Origin: Limonium bicolor | Lineage: Eukaryota > Streptophyta > Magnoliopsida > Caryophyllales > Plumbaginaceae | Reading direction: 5' to 3' | Assembly (NCBI GenBank): GCA_023374045.1 | Contig: JAIOTZ010000284.1 | Location: 1 to 64,000 of the forward strand | DNA: 64,000 bases | Shown here: piece after piece, positions 25,750 to 38,224 of the stretch | Layout: each line of letters begins with the position of its first letter | How positions within the stretch are numbered: the first letter of the stretch is position 1 | The notes under the pieces: generated by a model | Told to the model about the DNA's origin: nothing | What the model saw: only the letters and a program-made list of their open reading frames with translations | Database searches by the model: none | Program-made: the position numbers and the translations under genes

Positions 25750-25767
25750 TGGCGCCGTTGCCGGGGA
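25750..25767 (+). other. Primer binding site, tRNA-Asp type
   Basis: TGGCGCCGTTGCCGGGGA, six bases after the 5' LTR. It is the primer site used by Athila-type elements, complementary to the 3' end of tRNA-Asp. Confidence 0.9.
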
Positions 25768-25941
25768 AATTGATTATTCAATTTCCCTTGATTCGGTACT
25801 TTAGTTTTGTGCGTTTAGTACTCTTATCTATTTTAATTGAGGTATTTATGTTTTTAGTTGTTGTTATATTTCTACACGTCCATCTACTTAAGAGCATTTG
25901 GTGTTGGTGCAGCTTTAGGTACCTTCTGTTTTTCTCGGTGT

Positions 25942-27780
25942 ATGCCAAACACGCGAGCCAAGGGATCTCCCACTCGTTAGTCCGAGACCCGAGCCTCGAG
26001 CGGTTCATTGTTGAGGGCAATCCGAGCTGTTAAAAAATTCAACATGATATGGTACCCACGGAGCGTGAAAACAAACCGGGAAACAACAACCAAATCGGAG
26101 TCTCTCCCAAAGAACTTACCAACCAGCCGGACACCGAACCCCACCGGGAAGACCCTTCAGCCATAGTCCACTACCGGGACCAACGCCTCAACGAGAGCCA
26201 CGGACAATGGGGATTCAAGAGACCCCACCGACATCACAACTATGCTGTCCGGGATTTAGGGAAATTCAGTGGAGCAAAACCCCGATGAGGCTCCAACCAC
26301 CTAAGTCAATTCCTCGACTTTTGCAACTCATTTGGCAAACAATGGAAATGTTGATCAGAGGATACGCCTGCAGCTCTTCCCTCACTAACTGTCCGACGCT
26401 GCATCAAGATGGTATAGGAGCTTACCGTCGAAATCAATCCATACTTGGGCACAAATGGCTAACAATTTCTTGCCAAGTATTACCCACTAGTAGACAAGGC
26501 AATTAATTGGAGAGATCAATACCTTTTGCCAAGAACCGGGAGAGAGAGTTATACGATGCATGGGATAGATTCAAAAACATGTGGATGAATTGTTCCCCAC
26601 GGTTGGGAACGACAATCACTATGTCTATCATTCTTCAACGGTCTCGATGATGCGAATAGACTACTTGTGAACTCCTCATCGGAGGAAGCTTTATGACTAA
26701 GTCACCTCAAGAGGGGGATGGCACTCCTAGAGGAGATGACTAGTAAAATAAGGCAATGGTCTAGGCCAAAGGGGAGAGCACCAAGAGCAGCTGGTCTCTT
26801 ACATGTTGCCCACCGACCCCCTTTCTGCTCAACTATCTTCACTCACAAGATGGTGGAGAAGCTAGCTATAGCTCAAAAAGAAACAACAACGTCTATAGCT
26901 TCTTCATCTCACCCTCTCCATCTACCTTACCCCCGCCAATCCAGGGGGGTGTGCAATTTGCGCGGGTCCTCATGAGACCCACTTTTGCGAAGCAGGTTTT
27001 TACCGATCCACGTGAGGATGTAAACTTGTAGGCAACCGCCCCGGATACAATTACACCCAACAAAACGCCCCATGGAGGAACCATCCAAACTTCTCATGGA
27101 GAAGTAATGCCCAACCCCAAGGGGGAGATAGCAATGCTTCCAACAATCCCACGGGCTACCGGTCCACAGGGTCGAACTCAAATGTCCAACCCACAGATGG
27201 GTTACCGACCACAAGGAGCACCTCCGGGCTTTCAACAAACAACACCAACAACAACAACACACCAACAACAACATCATCTCTCCACCCACGGTGCCGAGCG
27301 TTCCAATGCTCCAGTGAAAAATCTTGTCTCGGCTGTGCACTCTAAAGCGGCACTTGGATGCTTTTAAAGCAAGTCACGCACCACAACAAACAAAGGGTTG
27401 AGTCCCAACTTGAAAGCATCTCTCAGCCAACTCGCTCAAAGACAACCGGGTTGTTCTTCCAAGTCAAACGCAGCCCAATCCAAGAGAGCAAGCAAAGGCG
27501 GTAACGCTACGCTAAGGAGGGGAGACTCCTTGATCTGTCATACTCACATGAGGACATAGAGTCCCAAGAAGATGAAGCTCAAGAAAAAGAGCAAGAGATT
27601 GTAGAGGAACCACCACCCTCACCTAAGGAAGTTTCCAAGGAGAAGGAGTCTCCTGAACCTTTACTTCTACTACTCTTGCAAAACATCTTCCCCCTCTTCT
27701 TTTCCAATAGACTCAAAAAAGAAAAATTGGATGAGCAAATTGGGAATTTTCTAAGCATTTTCAAGAAATAACAATTAATA
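25942..27780 (+). pseudogene. Element P gag, degraded
   Basis: The ATG at 25942 opens with residues MPNTRAKGSPTR and then a stop. Broken frames continue: a Retrotrans_gag-type core near 26518-26700 (residues GERLYDAWDRFK), a zinc knuckle CX2CX3HX4C at 26950-26988 (CAICAGPHETHFC), a Pro/Gln/Thr-rich stretch (27107-27300), and an acidic Glu/Pro-rich linker before protease. Multiple stops and frame changes mean it cannot give full-length Gag as assembled. Confidence 0.75.
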
Positions 27781-30700
27781 TTCCTTTCTCTGATGCTTTT
27801 TGAAACAGATGCCGATCTACGCTAAGTTCATGAAGGACATCATAGCGAACAAGAGATCGCTGGAGGAGAACAGAAACCGTTCACCTCACTGAAAGAGTGT
27901 CAGCGGTTCTACAAAGAAAGCCTACCTCCAAAGCTTGGAGATCCCGGTTTACTATTGTCCCTTGCTTTATTGGTGAAATTGACTGTGGTAGTGGGTTGTG
28001 TGATCTAGGTGCTAGTATCAATCTTATGCCTCTCTCAACTTTTAATAAGCTTGGAATTGGTAAATGCACTCCCACTCCCATTCAATTACAACTAGCGGAT
28101 AGATCTTTGGTTGTCCCTAAAGGGAAGGTAGAGGACTTGGTAGTGAGATGTTGGTTCATTGTTCTTCCCAGCTGATTTCATTGTAATAGACATGGAAGAG
28201 GACCAGAGAGTGCCACTAATTCTGGGCAGACCTTTCATGAGGACTGCTAGAGCCCTTATAGATGTGGAGAAGGGCAAAAATAATTCTGCGACTTCATGAT
28301 GAAAAATTAGAATTTGACATGTCTAAAGTAGTGAAGAGACCCTCACAGGCTGAGGCTATTTTTGCTGTAGATGTCATAGATTCAATTGTGCAGGATCACT
28401 CTCTCTCTCTTGTTAAAACTGATGCTCTTGAATTAGCTTTGTTTGAAGCTTGTTGTGAACAGGAATTCCACCCGATATGCTTGAAATGGTGGCTGAGTTG
28501 AACAGCAGATTTTCTGGCTATAGACCACGTTATCCACCACCCGAACCATTGGAACGAGCTGCTCAGAAGCCGTTGCCGTCGGTTGAGAAGCCTCCCACTG
28601 TGGAGATGAAACCTCTACCCTCTCACCTTAAATATGCTTTTTTGACTGATCCGTGTGTTCTTCCTGTTATTATCTCTCTTCTTTGACAGGTGCACAAGAG
28701 GAGAGTCTGATGAGGGTGCTTAGAGACCATAAACGGGCTATCGGGTGGACTATAGCCGACATCAAAGGGATCAGCCCTCATTTCTGCACCCACCGGATAT
28801 TCATGGAAGATGATTACAAACCATTGGTTCAACCTCAGAGGAGATTGAACCCCAATATGAAGGAGGTTGTCAAGAAGGAAGTTCTTAAACTCTTAGATGC
28901 GGGGAATATCTATGCCATCTCCGACAGCAATTGGGTAAGCCCCGTGCAAGTGGTCCCAAAGAAAGGAGGCGTTACCGTCGTCCCCAACGAAAAAGGTGAG
29001 CTGGTGTCTCAGAGGACTACCACTGGGTGGAGGGTCTGCATCGATTACGGAAGCTGAACACCGCCACCAGAAAAGACCACTTCCCTCTCCCATTCATTGA
29101 TCAAATGCTCGAGAGGTTGGCGGGACAAGACTATTACTGCTTTCTAGACGGATATTCGGGGTATCTCCAAATCCCCATAGCTCCTGAGGACCAGGAGAAG
29201 ACGACATTCACATGCCCATATGGGACGTTTGCTTACACCCGGATGCCTTTCGGGCTTTGCAACGCCCCGGCCACATTTCAGAGATGCATGATGGCGATCT
29301 TCTCCGACTTCCTAGAAAAAAGTATTGAAGTCTTTATGGATGACTTCTCCGTCTTCGGTACCTCCTTCGACATCTGCTTGGATAACCTCGAGGCGATTTT
29401 GATCGGTGTGAGGAGACCAATCTTGTGCTCAATTGGGAAAAATGCCATTTTATGGTGTAAAAGAAGGAATTGTCTTGGGGCACAAGATCTCTTCAGAAGG
29501 TATTGAGGTAGACAAAGCAAAAATCGAAGTAATTGAAAAGCTACCTCCTCCAACATCAGTGAGAGACATTCGAAGCTTCTTGGGTCATGCCGGTTTCTAC
29601 AGAAGGTTATAAAAGACTTCTCCAAAAATTCAAAGCCTCTCTGTGACCTTTTGGCCAAGGATGTAAAATTTGAATTCACTGAGGAGTGCCTTAACGCCTT
29701 CAACACCCTCAAACAGTGCCTTATCTCTGCACCTATCGTGGTCTCCCCCGATTGGAGTCTACCTTTTGAGATCATGTGCGACGCCAGCGACTATGCAGTA
29801 GGGGTGGTCCTTTGTCAAAAGAAGGAAAAGATGTTGAGGAGTATCTACTACGCTAGTAGAACCCTCAATGATGCTCAAAAGAATTACGCCACCACTGAGA
29901 AGGAGTTGTTGGCTGTGTGGTCTTCGCCCTAGACAAATCCGATCTTATCTCTTGGGCAGCAAGGTTGTGGTACACACAGACCACTCGGCACTCAAATACT
30001 TGTTTAACAAAGGTGATGCAAAACCTAGACTTCTCCGATGGATTCTGCTCCTGCAGGAGTTTGAGATAGAGATCCGGGATAAACGGGTGTGCAAAATGTA
30101 GTGGCTGATCATCTGTCACGAATGGAGGTCCCTGATGATGGTGTGCCCATCAATGAATTTTTCCCAGACGAGAGCATCTACATGATTGCAGAGACCGGGG
30201 ACCTTGGTATGCGGACTTTGCAAATTATTTGGCAAGGGGAGTAGTCCCACCAGAGATGACTTATCAACAAAGAAAGAAATTCTTCTCCGACGTCAAGAGG
30301 TATTTCTGGGAGGACCCTTTCTTTCAAGGTTTGTGCTGATGGGGTGATCCGGAGATGTGTGCCCATAAGTGAAGTGCAGGAAATTTTGATCACTGTCACC
30401 CGGGTGAGGCCGGAGGACACCACGGTCCGGCACGAACAGCAGCCAAGATTCTTCAAGCCGGGTTTTTCTGGAAAACCCTTCATAAGGACTGCCACACGTT
30501 CGTTGCCTCCTGTGACCATGTCAGAGGCTTGGGAACACTTCTCGAAAGCATGAGATGCCGCTCAACGTTATGATAGAGGTTGAGCCGTTTGATTTGTGGG
30601 GTATCGATTTCATGGGCCCCTTCCCCTCTTCTTGTTCCAACTTATTTATTCTTGTGGCGGTCGACTACGTCACCAAATGGGTTGGAAGCAATTGCAGCCC

Positions 30701-31498
30701 CAACTAATGATGCCAAGGTTGTGATCAAATTTCTGAAGAAAAACATTTTCACCCGGTTCGGGGTACCGAGAGCCATATTGAGTGATGGCGGGTCTCATTT
30801 TTGCAACAAACAATTGAAGCGCTAATGAGTAAGTATATGGAGTGAGACACAAGGTTGCCCTTCCTTATCACCCTCAATGTAATGGCCAAGCTGAGGTCAC
30901 CAACAGAGAGCTTAAATGGATCCTCCAAAAGACTGTCAACTCCTCAAGGAAAGATTGGTCCATGAAGCTTGATGATGCATTGTGGGCATATAGGACCGCC
31001 TACAAAACTCCAATTGGTATGTCCCCGTTCCGGCTTGTTTATGGGAAGGCTTGTCACTTGCCGGTTGAACTAGCGCATAAGTCATATTGGGCGGTGAAGG
31101 CCCTTAACTATGATCTCAAGAGCGCCGGTGACAAAAGACGGTTCCAATTGACCGAGTTAGAAGAGATTCGGGAGGAAGCCTACGAGAACAACCGCATCTA
31201 TAAAGAAAAGGCCAAGAAATGGCATGATAAGATGATTATGAAGCGGGAGTTTCAAGAAGGTGACCGGGTTCTCCTCTACAACTCAAGGTTGAAGTTGTTC
31301 CCCGGTAAGTTAAAGTCTCATTGGGCTGGCCCTTTCACTGTCACAAAGGTCACCCCCTATGGAGCTTATGAGCTGAAGAATGTCAAGGGGGAAACTTTCA
31401 TGGTCAACGGTTCCCGACTAAAGCATTATCATGGAGGAGACATCCAAAAGGTGGAAGCTCAGGCTCTTTACTTAAGAGACCCTCCAGGTTCACTCTAA
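27781..31498 (+). pseudogene. Element P pol: protease, RT, RNase H, integrase
   Basis: Domains in order. Aspartic protease has the DLGA catalytic motif at 28002-28013 and a downstream LILGRPF. Reverse transcriptase (about 28690-29450) has FMDD at 29333-29344. RNase H (about 29690-30100) has DAS, TEKELLA and TDHSAL. Integrase has an HHCC-type zinc region near 30385-30510 and DDE residues around 30604, 30783 and 30892. Its C-terminal domain ends at the stop at 31498. The last 218 codons (30842-31498) are uninterrupted. At least five frame changes lie between 28653 and 30842, so no functional polyprotein is encoded as assembled. Homopolymer errors could explain some of them. Confidence 0.9.
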
Positions 31499-31730
31499 CC
31501 CTCACTATGGTCTAGCCAAAGACCTTAAAAAGACGGGCAGCTTTTCGGAGACAACCCGGACTATTGTCATTTCTAGCTTGCATTATTTCTCCTTCGAGTT
31601 ATGTTAGTTGTTTGCCTATTCTATGCTTGATTTATTGTGTGTTCTGGGTGTTTTTGCTTGTTGAATCTGTTTGTGATTGTTGATAAGTGTTGTGGGCAAG
31701 AAAACAAGCATTTTGGTGAAATTCTGGTCT

Positions 31731-31980
31731 CGACCGACCTTAGGACCGAACTTGCAAGGTCGGTCGAGTCCCAGATTTCAAACCCGCGAAGCTACTGACT
31801 TCGACCGAACTTGCGACCGGACTTGCAAGTTCGGTCGGAGTGAAAAAATTTCAACCCGAAACATTCTGGAACCGACCGAACTTGCGACCGGACTTGCAAG
31901 TTCGGTCGGAGTGACAAATTTCGAAATCCAAACCTACTGGAACCGACCGAACTTGCGACCGGACTTGCAAGTTCGGTCGG
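31731..31980 (+). repeat. Four-unit palindrome array before ORF3
   Basis: Units lie at about 31731-31767, 31802-31838, 31873-31909 and 31943-31980, period 70-71 bp. The core is a 14 bp inverted repeat, CCGACCGAACTTGC and GCAAGTTCGGTCGG, around a 10-base loop GACCGGACTT. The first unit is a diverged variant. The same core and period occur in the LTRs, and CTGG precedes most units in both places. It is GC-rich in AT-rich surroundings. A promoter, packaging or RNA-structure role is possible. Confidence 0.85.
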
Positions 31981-32348
31981 GCGAAAAATTTTGAAAAAAA
32001 AACGAGAAAACGCTGCATTTTCTCTCTTTCTTTCTTCTTTCCTTTCTTCCTTTCTTTCTTTCTTCTTCCTCGCGCCTTCTCCTTCCCCGATTTCTTCTTC
32101 CTCCTGCGCCATTCCCCTTCTTCCTCCCTGCGCTCCAACACCCACGCCCCAGCTACGCCTCCGATTGCTGCTCCGACGCCGCCCTGCTTCCGACGTCGAA
32201 CCCCGCGGTCGCGCCACCGAAGCCACCCCAGCGTCCCCACTCCACCGCCAAACCCTAAAAAAAAACCCCCCCCCCCAATTCGAACTCCCTTCCGATTTTA
32301 GCCCCTCACTTGTTCAATTCTCCTTGTTTCACACATCTACACACTAAG
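31981..32348 (+). promoter_or_regulatory. CT-rich leader upstream of ORF3
   Basis: A TTTC/CTTC-rich tract (32015-32075) is followed by a GC-richer stretch and ends at ACTAAG|GTATGC, a good splice donor at 32348/32349. It resembles a transcribed 5' leader. No TATA box was confidently placed. Confidence 0.4.
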
Positions 32349-33168
32349 GTATGCTAATCTAAGCATACTTTATCATTTTTGGCAATTTTTGAGCAAAGTT
32401 ACAGTTTGGGCTACAATAATGTCGAACCAAACAAGGCTTTGGGTGGAATTTCGGAATTGTGGGGTCTTTGATGGTGCAAATAATTTTAATTGATGGTGTT
32501 AGGATGTGTGTGAAATTTGGCTAGACAATGTGGCTTTTTGATGGTGGTGACCTAATCTATCTTGTTGTGCCATACTTGGATGCATTATGAATGATTCAAT
32601 GATGTCAATGCTTACAATTGATAATGTTGGGCCTGGTGTGTGGAATTGGTCTAGCAATCGTAGTGGTGGTTGGGCTCGCCCACTTGGTATACTAGATGCT
32701 CTAGCGTGCATTTTCTCCAATGTGCAATGTTTTTGTTCCACTTGATAATGCTAGTACCCTACTACTGTGGCGAGTTGCTTAGCCACTCTTTTGGCTCTTC
32801 AATTGATAAACTACATAAGGCTATGAACTTTCCTGGGTGAGAATTGAGGGTTCTCAAATTATGCGAAATGAGATGACTTATTGAATTGCTTGGTCCATTT
32901 ATGCTTTTTGATGGGTTGGTCCTATTGGGATGTTTCACTATTTTAATGACAGCCTTCGGGCTAATTTGTGGAGGTTCTTAGAACCGAGGAATTAGAAAAA
33001 AACAGGGGGGACTCTGGCAAAATTTTCCACACCACTAACGTTTCTCTTGCTCTTCTTGTGTTTCATCCTTCATCTCGTGCTATTTTCGTTACTTTCTAAC
33101 AGTTTCACGGTTGTATTTGTGTTGTTTTTGTTTTGTTTTTTTTTCTTTTTCTCTTCTTTGTTTTGCAG
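32349..33168 (+). other. Candidate leader intron before element P ORF3
   Basis: 820 bp, T-rich. The donor is AAG|GTATGC. The acceptor is a long pyrimidine tract ending TTTGTTTTGCAG at 33168, four bases before the ORF3 ATG. The acceptor could also be used by a donor far upstream, for example GTACC at about 25917, to make a subgenomic mRNA. Confidence 0.55.
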
Positions 33169-33172
33169 CAAC

Positions 33173-34368
33173 ATGGCCCACCGACAGCGACGTGCTAGGA
33201 GACAGGTGGCCCCCCCAGAACCAGAGCCAGAACTTCCAAATGCTCTTCTTGACGGCGTCTTCCTCAACGCTGAGGCCCGTAGCTGGTTTAACTCCCCCCG
33301 ACGGCGGGAGATCGTTCAGGAGCGTAGGGTGGACCCCGCGCTCGAGGCGGACCTGCAGCTCCGGCCCTACCTTGAGGCCATCGGGTGGAGCTGCCTACTC
33401 ACCATGGGGGAGGGCCCGTACTACCATAACCAGATCAAGGAGTTCTACGCCAACGCTACAGCTGATAGGCGGGCGCGCGAGGTCACCTCATATGTCCATG
33501 GTGTGCCCATTTTTATTCGGAGGCTGGACGTCCACAACTTCTTCCATTTGTCACGGGACGACCTCCAGCACTCCAAGTGCATCCATCATGCGGATCTTAC
33601 TGCCAGCCGGCGTCACTACCTTCAAACCCTCCCGGCTCAGACACGTCGCAAGAATCAGGAGGGGACTGACGTACGGCTCACCATCACCCCGTCGATGATC
33701 GAGGACCCGCTGCGCCGCCTCATTCTTGCTCTGCTCCGACACAATCTCCTCCCTCGGATAGCAAGGACCTCAACGCCAACGATTGCTACTTGATGGACTA
33801 TATGGTGGCCCCGGACCCTGATAAGCCCCTCTCCCTCTCTGATCTCTTCATGGCGCACCTCTGTCACATCATCGAGAAGAGGGATACCCACCACTTGAGG
33901 TATCCCCACTTTATTCAGAAGATGTTGGAGCGCCACGGAGTCCGGCCCCGAGCGGATGAGGTGCCGACCTTGCCCATGGACCCCTTCAACTACACCGCTA
34001 TGAAAAAGATGGGTTTTTACTCGGGAGGCAGACGGTGGCACAAGGTCGTCGCTGCGCCTAGGCGGCGCAGGGGTGAAGCTTCCTCTTCCGGTGCCTCCTC
34101 CTCCACTGCTGCACCTGGGCCGTTCCTCGCCCTACCACCTCCACCCCCGACCGGAGCGCTGACCCCGGAGCAGCTCGCGCTGTTCGAGAGGCAGATGGCC
34201 GACCACCAGCGTCTCATGGAGGAGCACCAGCGCCAGATGGACGCCTATTGGCAGCACGTTCGCGAGCATGGTGGTGCACCTCCCCGTAGCCATCTTCTGA
34301 TTCTGGGATGTTCTGCTGTTGTTTCTATGCTTTTCATTCTGTCTCTGAATTGCTTGTTAGGCTGTTAG
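33173..34368 (+). pseudogene. Element P ORF3, Athila-type unknown protein
   Basis: The start ATG at 33173 follows a strong splice acceptor. The N-terminal basic stretch (MAHRQRRARRQ) leads into the ORF3 domain also seen in element M (GEGPYYHNQIKEFYANA, TSYVHGVPIFIRR), then residues LMDYMVAPDP near 33790. A basic Gly/Ser/Ala linker, a Pro-rich run (34130-34155) and a Gln/His-rich coiled-coil-like helix (34165-34260) follow. A one-base shift near 33745-33760 splits the frame. The hydrophobic end after 34280 probably comes from a second shift, since M ends in a Pro-rich tail at this point. Function is unknown. It lacks a signal peptide, which argues against a true envelope protein. Confidence 0.75.
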
Positions 34369-35555
34369 ACCTTGTTCCGTTATTTGTGTTACTTCTACTT
34401 TACGCTACTCTTGTGCTATGGTGCGTACTTTGCTATGGGACCCCTGTGTGGGACCCCTTAAAACTATCTAACTTCGGCCTTAATGCGCATTCACTCGAAT
34501 CCATGTTGCGCCTTGTTTCTTTTGGTTTTGCATTGTAGATATCTCAACTGAACTCGACAACATCCCGAAATGAGTTAGGTGACATTCCAGAGAGCCTTTG
34601 GTCCATTTGTCCTAGGCCATACGACTCTTCCTAACGGAGCTAGCGCTTACCTGAATATGCACACTGGCAAGTGTGGGGGAAAATCACCTACACCTCTTTC
34701 TCAGGGGAGTATTAGTTCTCTACACTTAACCATTCTTTACAATGCAACACTTTTTCTGCTTACTTCATGCCAAGTGATACCCAAAGGTCTTCTGTTGTTT
34801 TTTCCCCTCTGTTTTTATTTGAACAATGAGGCCATTGTCCCATTCAAGTGTGGGGGAGACGACCTTTGATGCACTAAGTCAATTTTGTCATAATTATCTA
34901 TAGCTTCATTTGGGAGTTATGTTTATAGTAAGCAAGTTTTTCTTTGAATTCTTGGAATTTTCCACCGAACTTTTTTTTTTAAAAAAAAGGGTTCTCTCTT
35001 GAGGAGCACTTATGTGCGGTGCAATCACAAATCCATCTCGTGATGAATTTTTCTTGTTTAGGGGTTCCTTCTACCTTCTTATCTAGGGATTGCTAAGGGG
35101 TGCTTCCTTGTGAAAAAAAAAGACAAAAAGGATCTTGAGAGACACCATAGGTAACCAATAAATGAGAGATGAGTGTTCATTGAAGCAAGGCAAAATGCCA
35201 ATTTACCTCTTCTCATCTCTTGTTGCAAAAGTGAATCAACTGCAAATCTCTATTTTTCCTTTTGTTTTCCCTCAATGCCCATTCTTGAGAGAAGTTGGCC
35301 ATGGTAAAAGTTCTCCAAGTTCCATAATCTGTAAGAACTCGGAAGCACTCTAGATCATACCCCGAAACTCTATATTTTCATTTACCCTAAGCACACCCAT
35401 GTCATCATGAGAAGGTTGGTTGCACTCCTCTTGAGGTTTTTCACAAATTTTGCTCACTGAAATTCAAGAACTCATCTAAACACTTGCTTGCTTTAAATGT
35501 TCCTTCTTGTTGTGAGTCCTTAGCTAATTTTGCTTGAGGACAAGCAAATGGATAA
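34369..35555 (+). other. Element P region between ORF3 and polypurine tract
   Basis: No gene is visible. Two extra copies of AAGTGTGGGGGA occur at about 34669 and 34847, ahead of the one abutting the LTR. An A-rich run lies at about 34972-34988. Confidence 0.6.
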
Positions 35556-35567
35556 GTGTGGGGGAGT
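35556..35567 (+). other. Polypurine tract of element P
   Basis: The purine-rich AGTGTGGGGGAGT stretch lies immediately before the TGATAAGTGG start of the 3' LTR. Confidence 0.8.
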
Positions 35568-36949
35568 TGATAAGTGGTGAAATAATGCTCTCTCAAGATC
35601 TTTATTCGTCGTCATTTCATTTAGCGCATGACTTATTTCACCACTTTATGGAGTATTTGTGTGTTTATTAGTGATCTTACACTTTTGGCTTGTTTAAATA
35701 GGTAAATACTCTTGGAGTACATTTTTAAGAGCTTTATATGAGAAAGCATCAATGTTCGAGCACCTCGGGAAGGATGCCTAGCCAACGGGAAGCATCGGGA
35801 GAGTTCTGGCACAGAGAAAATGACATTCTGGGGCCGACCGAACTTGCGACCGGACTTGCAAGTTCGGTCGGGCCCTGTTAAAGACGACCCAAAACTCACT
35901 GGAATCGACCGAACTTGCGACCGGACTTGCAAGTTCGGTCGACCTTTAAACCCGTCACGTGCTCCGCTTGAAAAGAGTCCGACCGAACTTGCGACCGGAC
36001 TTGCAAGTTCGGTCGGACGCGAATTTTTGCCCAGATCTGCGTTTTCAAGAGCTGAATTTGGGGCTTCCTTCCTCATTATCAATTTGACCCGACTCCAACC
36101 CTAAACAGACAGAGAAGAGGCGAAAATAGAAGGGAAAAGAGAAGGAGAAGAGAAGAGAAGAAGGAGGAAGAAGAAGAAAGTGAAGATTTCTACCTCCATT
36201 GAAGCTTGGAAGCTCCTCTAATGGCTAATTCTTCCTTTCCTTGCTCTTTCCTTTAGCTATGTCTGAGTAGTTCCATTTGTATCCTAGGATGAGGGTTTGA
36301 ACCCATTTTGCTCATTGAATGCTAAGAACCTAACTCATTTGTTACTCTTGTTTTATTTCCTTCAATATCAATGAATGCACTAAATTGATCTCTTATTGCA
36401 TTTATGGTGGTTCCATTCAATATTTGAGTTTGAGTTTGGAACTAGACCAAGAAGGGAGTAAACCCTAACCTTGCTTTCTTGATTTGGAAGTAAATGCTTG
36501 GGGCTATTGTTTAAGAGTGCTTGCTTAATGCTATTTGATGACTTGAACCTCCTTTAATTAAGGGGTTTGATTATTTAAGTAAGAATTGGATTTCCCATGA
36601 TTTGGGAATTCATGAGCTAAACTCTAATAGGCATTGAGATGATGAGTTATGGTTTTGAAGTTCTTTGAGTGAATTGGGTGATTCCCACTGTCCTAGGGTA
36701 CTCTCTCCATCCATTCCATTCACAAACATTTTACTGTTTTTACTGCATTTTAGTTAACAAAACAAACAACCAAGCTTGCCTCTGGCTAAACCTCCATTTA
36801 ACTGTTATTTTGCACTGAACTTTTATACCGAAGCTTGGGATTTAGAAACCAATTTCCTTGTGGATACGACACTTGTTTTACTGCAACGAATTGGGTGCAC
36901 TTGCCCATTTTAGCTAGGTTCAATTACTATGTATGTAATTTTCTCAACA
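35568..36949 (+). repeat. 3' LTR of element P
   Basis: 1382 bp, matching 24369-25743 throughout, with palindrome units at about 35834, 35906 and 35979. It ends TCTCAACA at 36949. The next bases (ACGAC) do not repeat the left flank. Confidence 0.92.
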
Positions 36950-38224
36950 ACGACCTCGGCTATCAGTAAGGGGTGTTTCGAAAAAGTTTATAAAAAAGAA
37001 AAAAAATGTTGTTATATTTTCCGTTATTGTTACTGAGATTGTTTGCCAGACCGTCTATTAATAAGGGTGGTTAGTAATGTCGAGTTACTAATCTGTACCT
37101 AAGTAAGAGATGGATATGTGGTTTTGACATTAAGAAAGATAATAAAGAAAGTACTGTTTTGGAGGGAGTTACACCTCAAATTGTAACATGCACAAACCAA
37201 ATAAAAATTAATCACCAAAGTAATGCCTTTCCTATGGGTGAGCATTTGGATAGTTGAGTTATTAGAAAACCAATATTTAAAAAATAAAATGGATTACTGA
37301 TAATTGGTCTTAAAACTGAATTATCCAAACTTTTACCATGAACACTTATTCATTGAAAAAAATTAAGTGTAATTCTGAAATCTGAATTTCAGTTAAACAA
37401 AATTTAGACAAAAAAAAATCGAAAGCTAGCCAAGTTTCTTGTTTGGGTTTTAGTTATCCGAAATTTAATTAAAAAAACCACAACCGAATAGCATAAAAAA
37501 TATTCAAACACAAAACATCACAGGCTGTCATTTGCTTCAGCCTTCAAGTGAGACAAAAGAAATAAAAAAACTTCTATTTTGATAATCACCTAAGAGAAGA
37601 ATGTAAGTTCAGTATATTATCTTTGTTGGCTCTTCAATCGTTTCAAGGCACAAACAACACAAAAATGCAATGAAAAAGAGGCATAGAATGTGAAGAGCAA
37701 AAAGAAAAAAGAGCGCTAAAAGTATGTTAGAAAAGAAAAATGGTGAAGGACCTGAAGGTAGAGGTAGAGAACGGTCTAGAGTTAGGATAAAGGAGAAAAT
37801 GAGATAATTTCATATTCCCTTGAATTAGTGTCTGTATCTGTATATTATACAAGAAGTATACATACCTATAAATTGGAGAGGGAGGTCAAGGGTCGGTGAA
37901 ATATTCTATCTTACATAAGAAAAGAAAACGTCCTTCTACCTATACAATAAATACAATATTTAGATTGTTGAAAACGATGGATAATAAATATAAGGTTTGA
38001 CTTAATAAAATAATTAATAATTTCTAAAAAAAAAAGGGTGTGATAGAATTGGAATTAATTCAGATTAATTTTTTAATTTTCATAATTTGGATATCCAAAA
38101 TAATCTATGTGAAATCCGCTAGAATTAAATAATAATTTAGATATCCGGGCTGAAACTTGAAAAATAGTTACAAATTTTGGATTAAAAAAAGAAAGTTTCA
38201 AATTATTTGGGATTTTGAATAAAT
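36950..38224. other. AT-rich intergenic DNA
   Basis: No coding region, retroelement motif or clear repeat was recognised. A-rich and T-rich runs are common. Confidence 0.5.

Larger units (their letters stand above)
24369..36949 (+). mobile_element. Athila-type Ty3/gypsy retrotransposon (element P)
   Basis: Order: 5' LTR, tRNA-Asp primer site, gag, protease, reverse transcriptase, RNase H, integrase, palindrome array, ORF3, polypurine tract, 3' LTR, 12.6 kb in all. The LTRs start TGATAAGTGG and end CAACA. Nearly all coding parts contain frame changes or stops although the LTRs differ only slightly. The flanking pentamers (GCTTG before, ACGAC after) do not match, and the element M pol does not resume on the right. 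A deletion or recombination therefore probably followed insertion. Confidence 0.92.

Noticed and set aside
31731..31980. CRISPR-like array from regular 71 bp repeats
   Set aside because: Units are palindromes within a plant retrotransposon, spacers are themselves related to each other, and the same units occur in the LTRs.
34281..34368. Hydrophobic C-terminus of element P ORF3 as a membrane anchor (envelope-like)
   Set aside because: Element M ends ORF3 in a Pro-rich tail at the same place, and a one-base shift in P near 34280 would also stop there, so the hydrophobic run is probably out-of-frame read-through.
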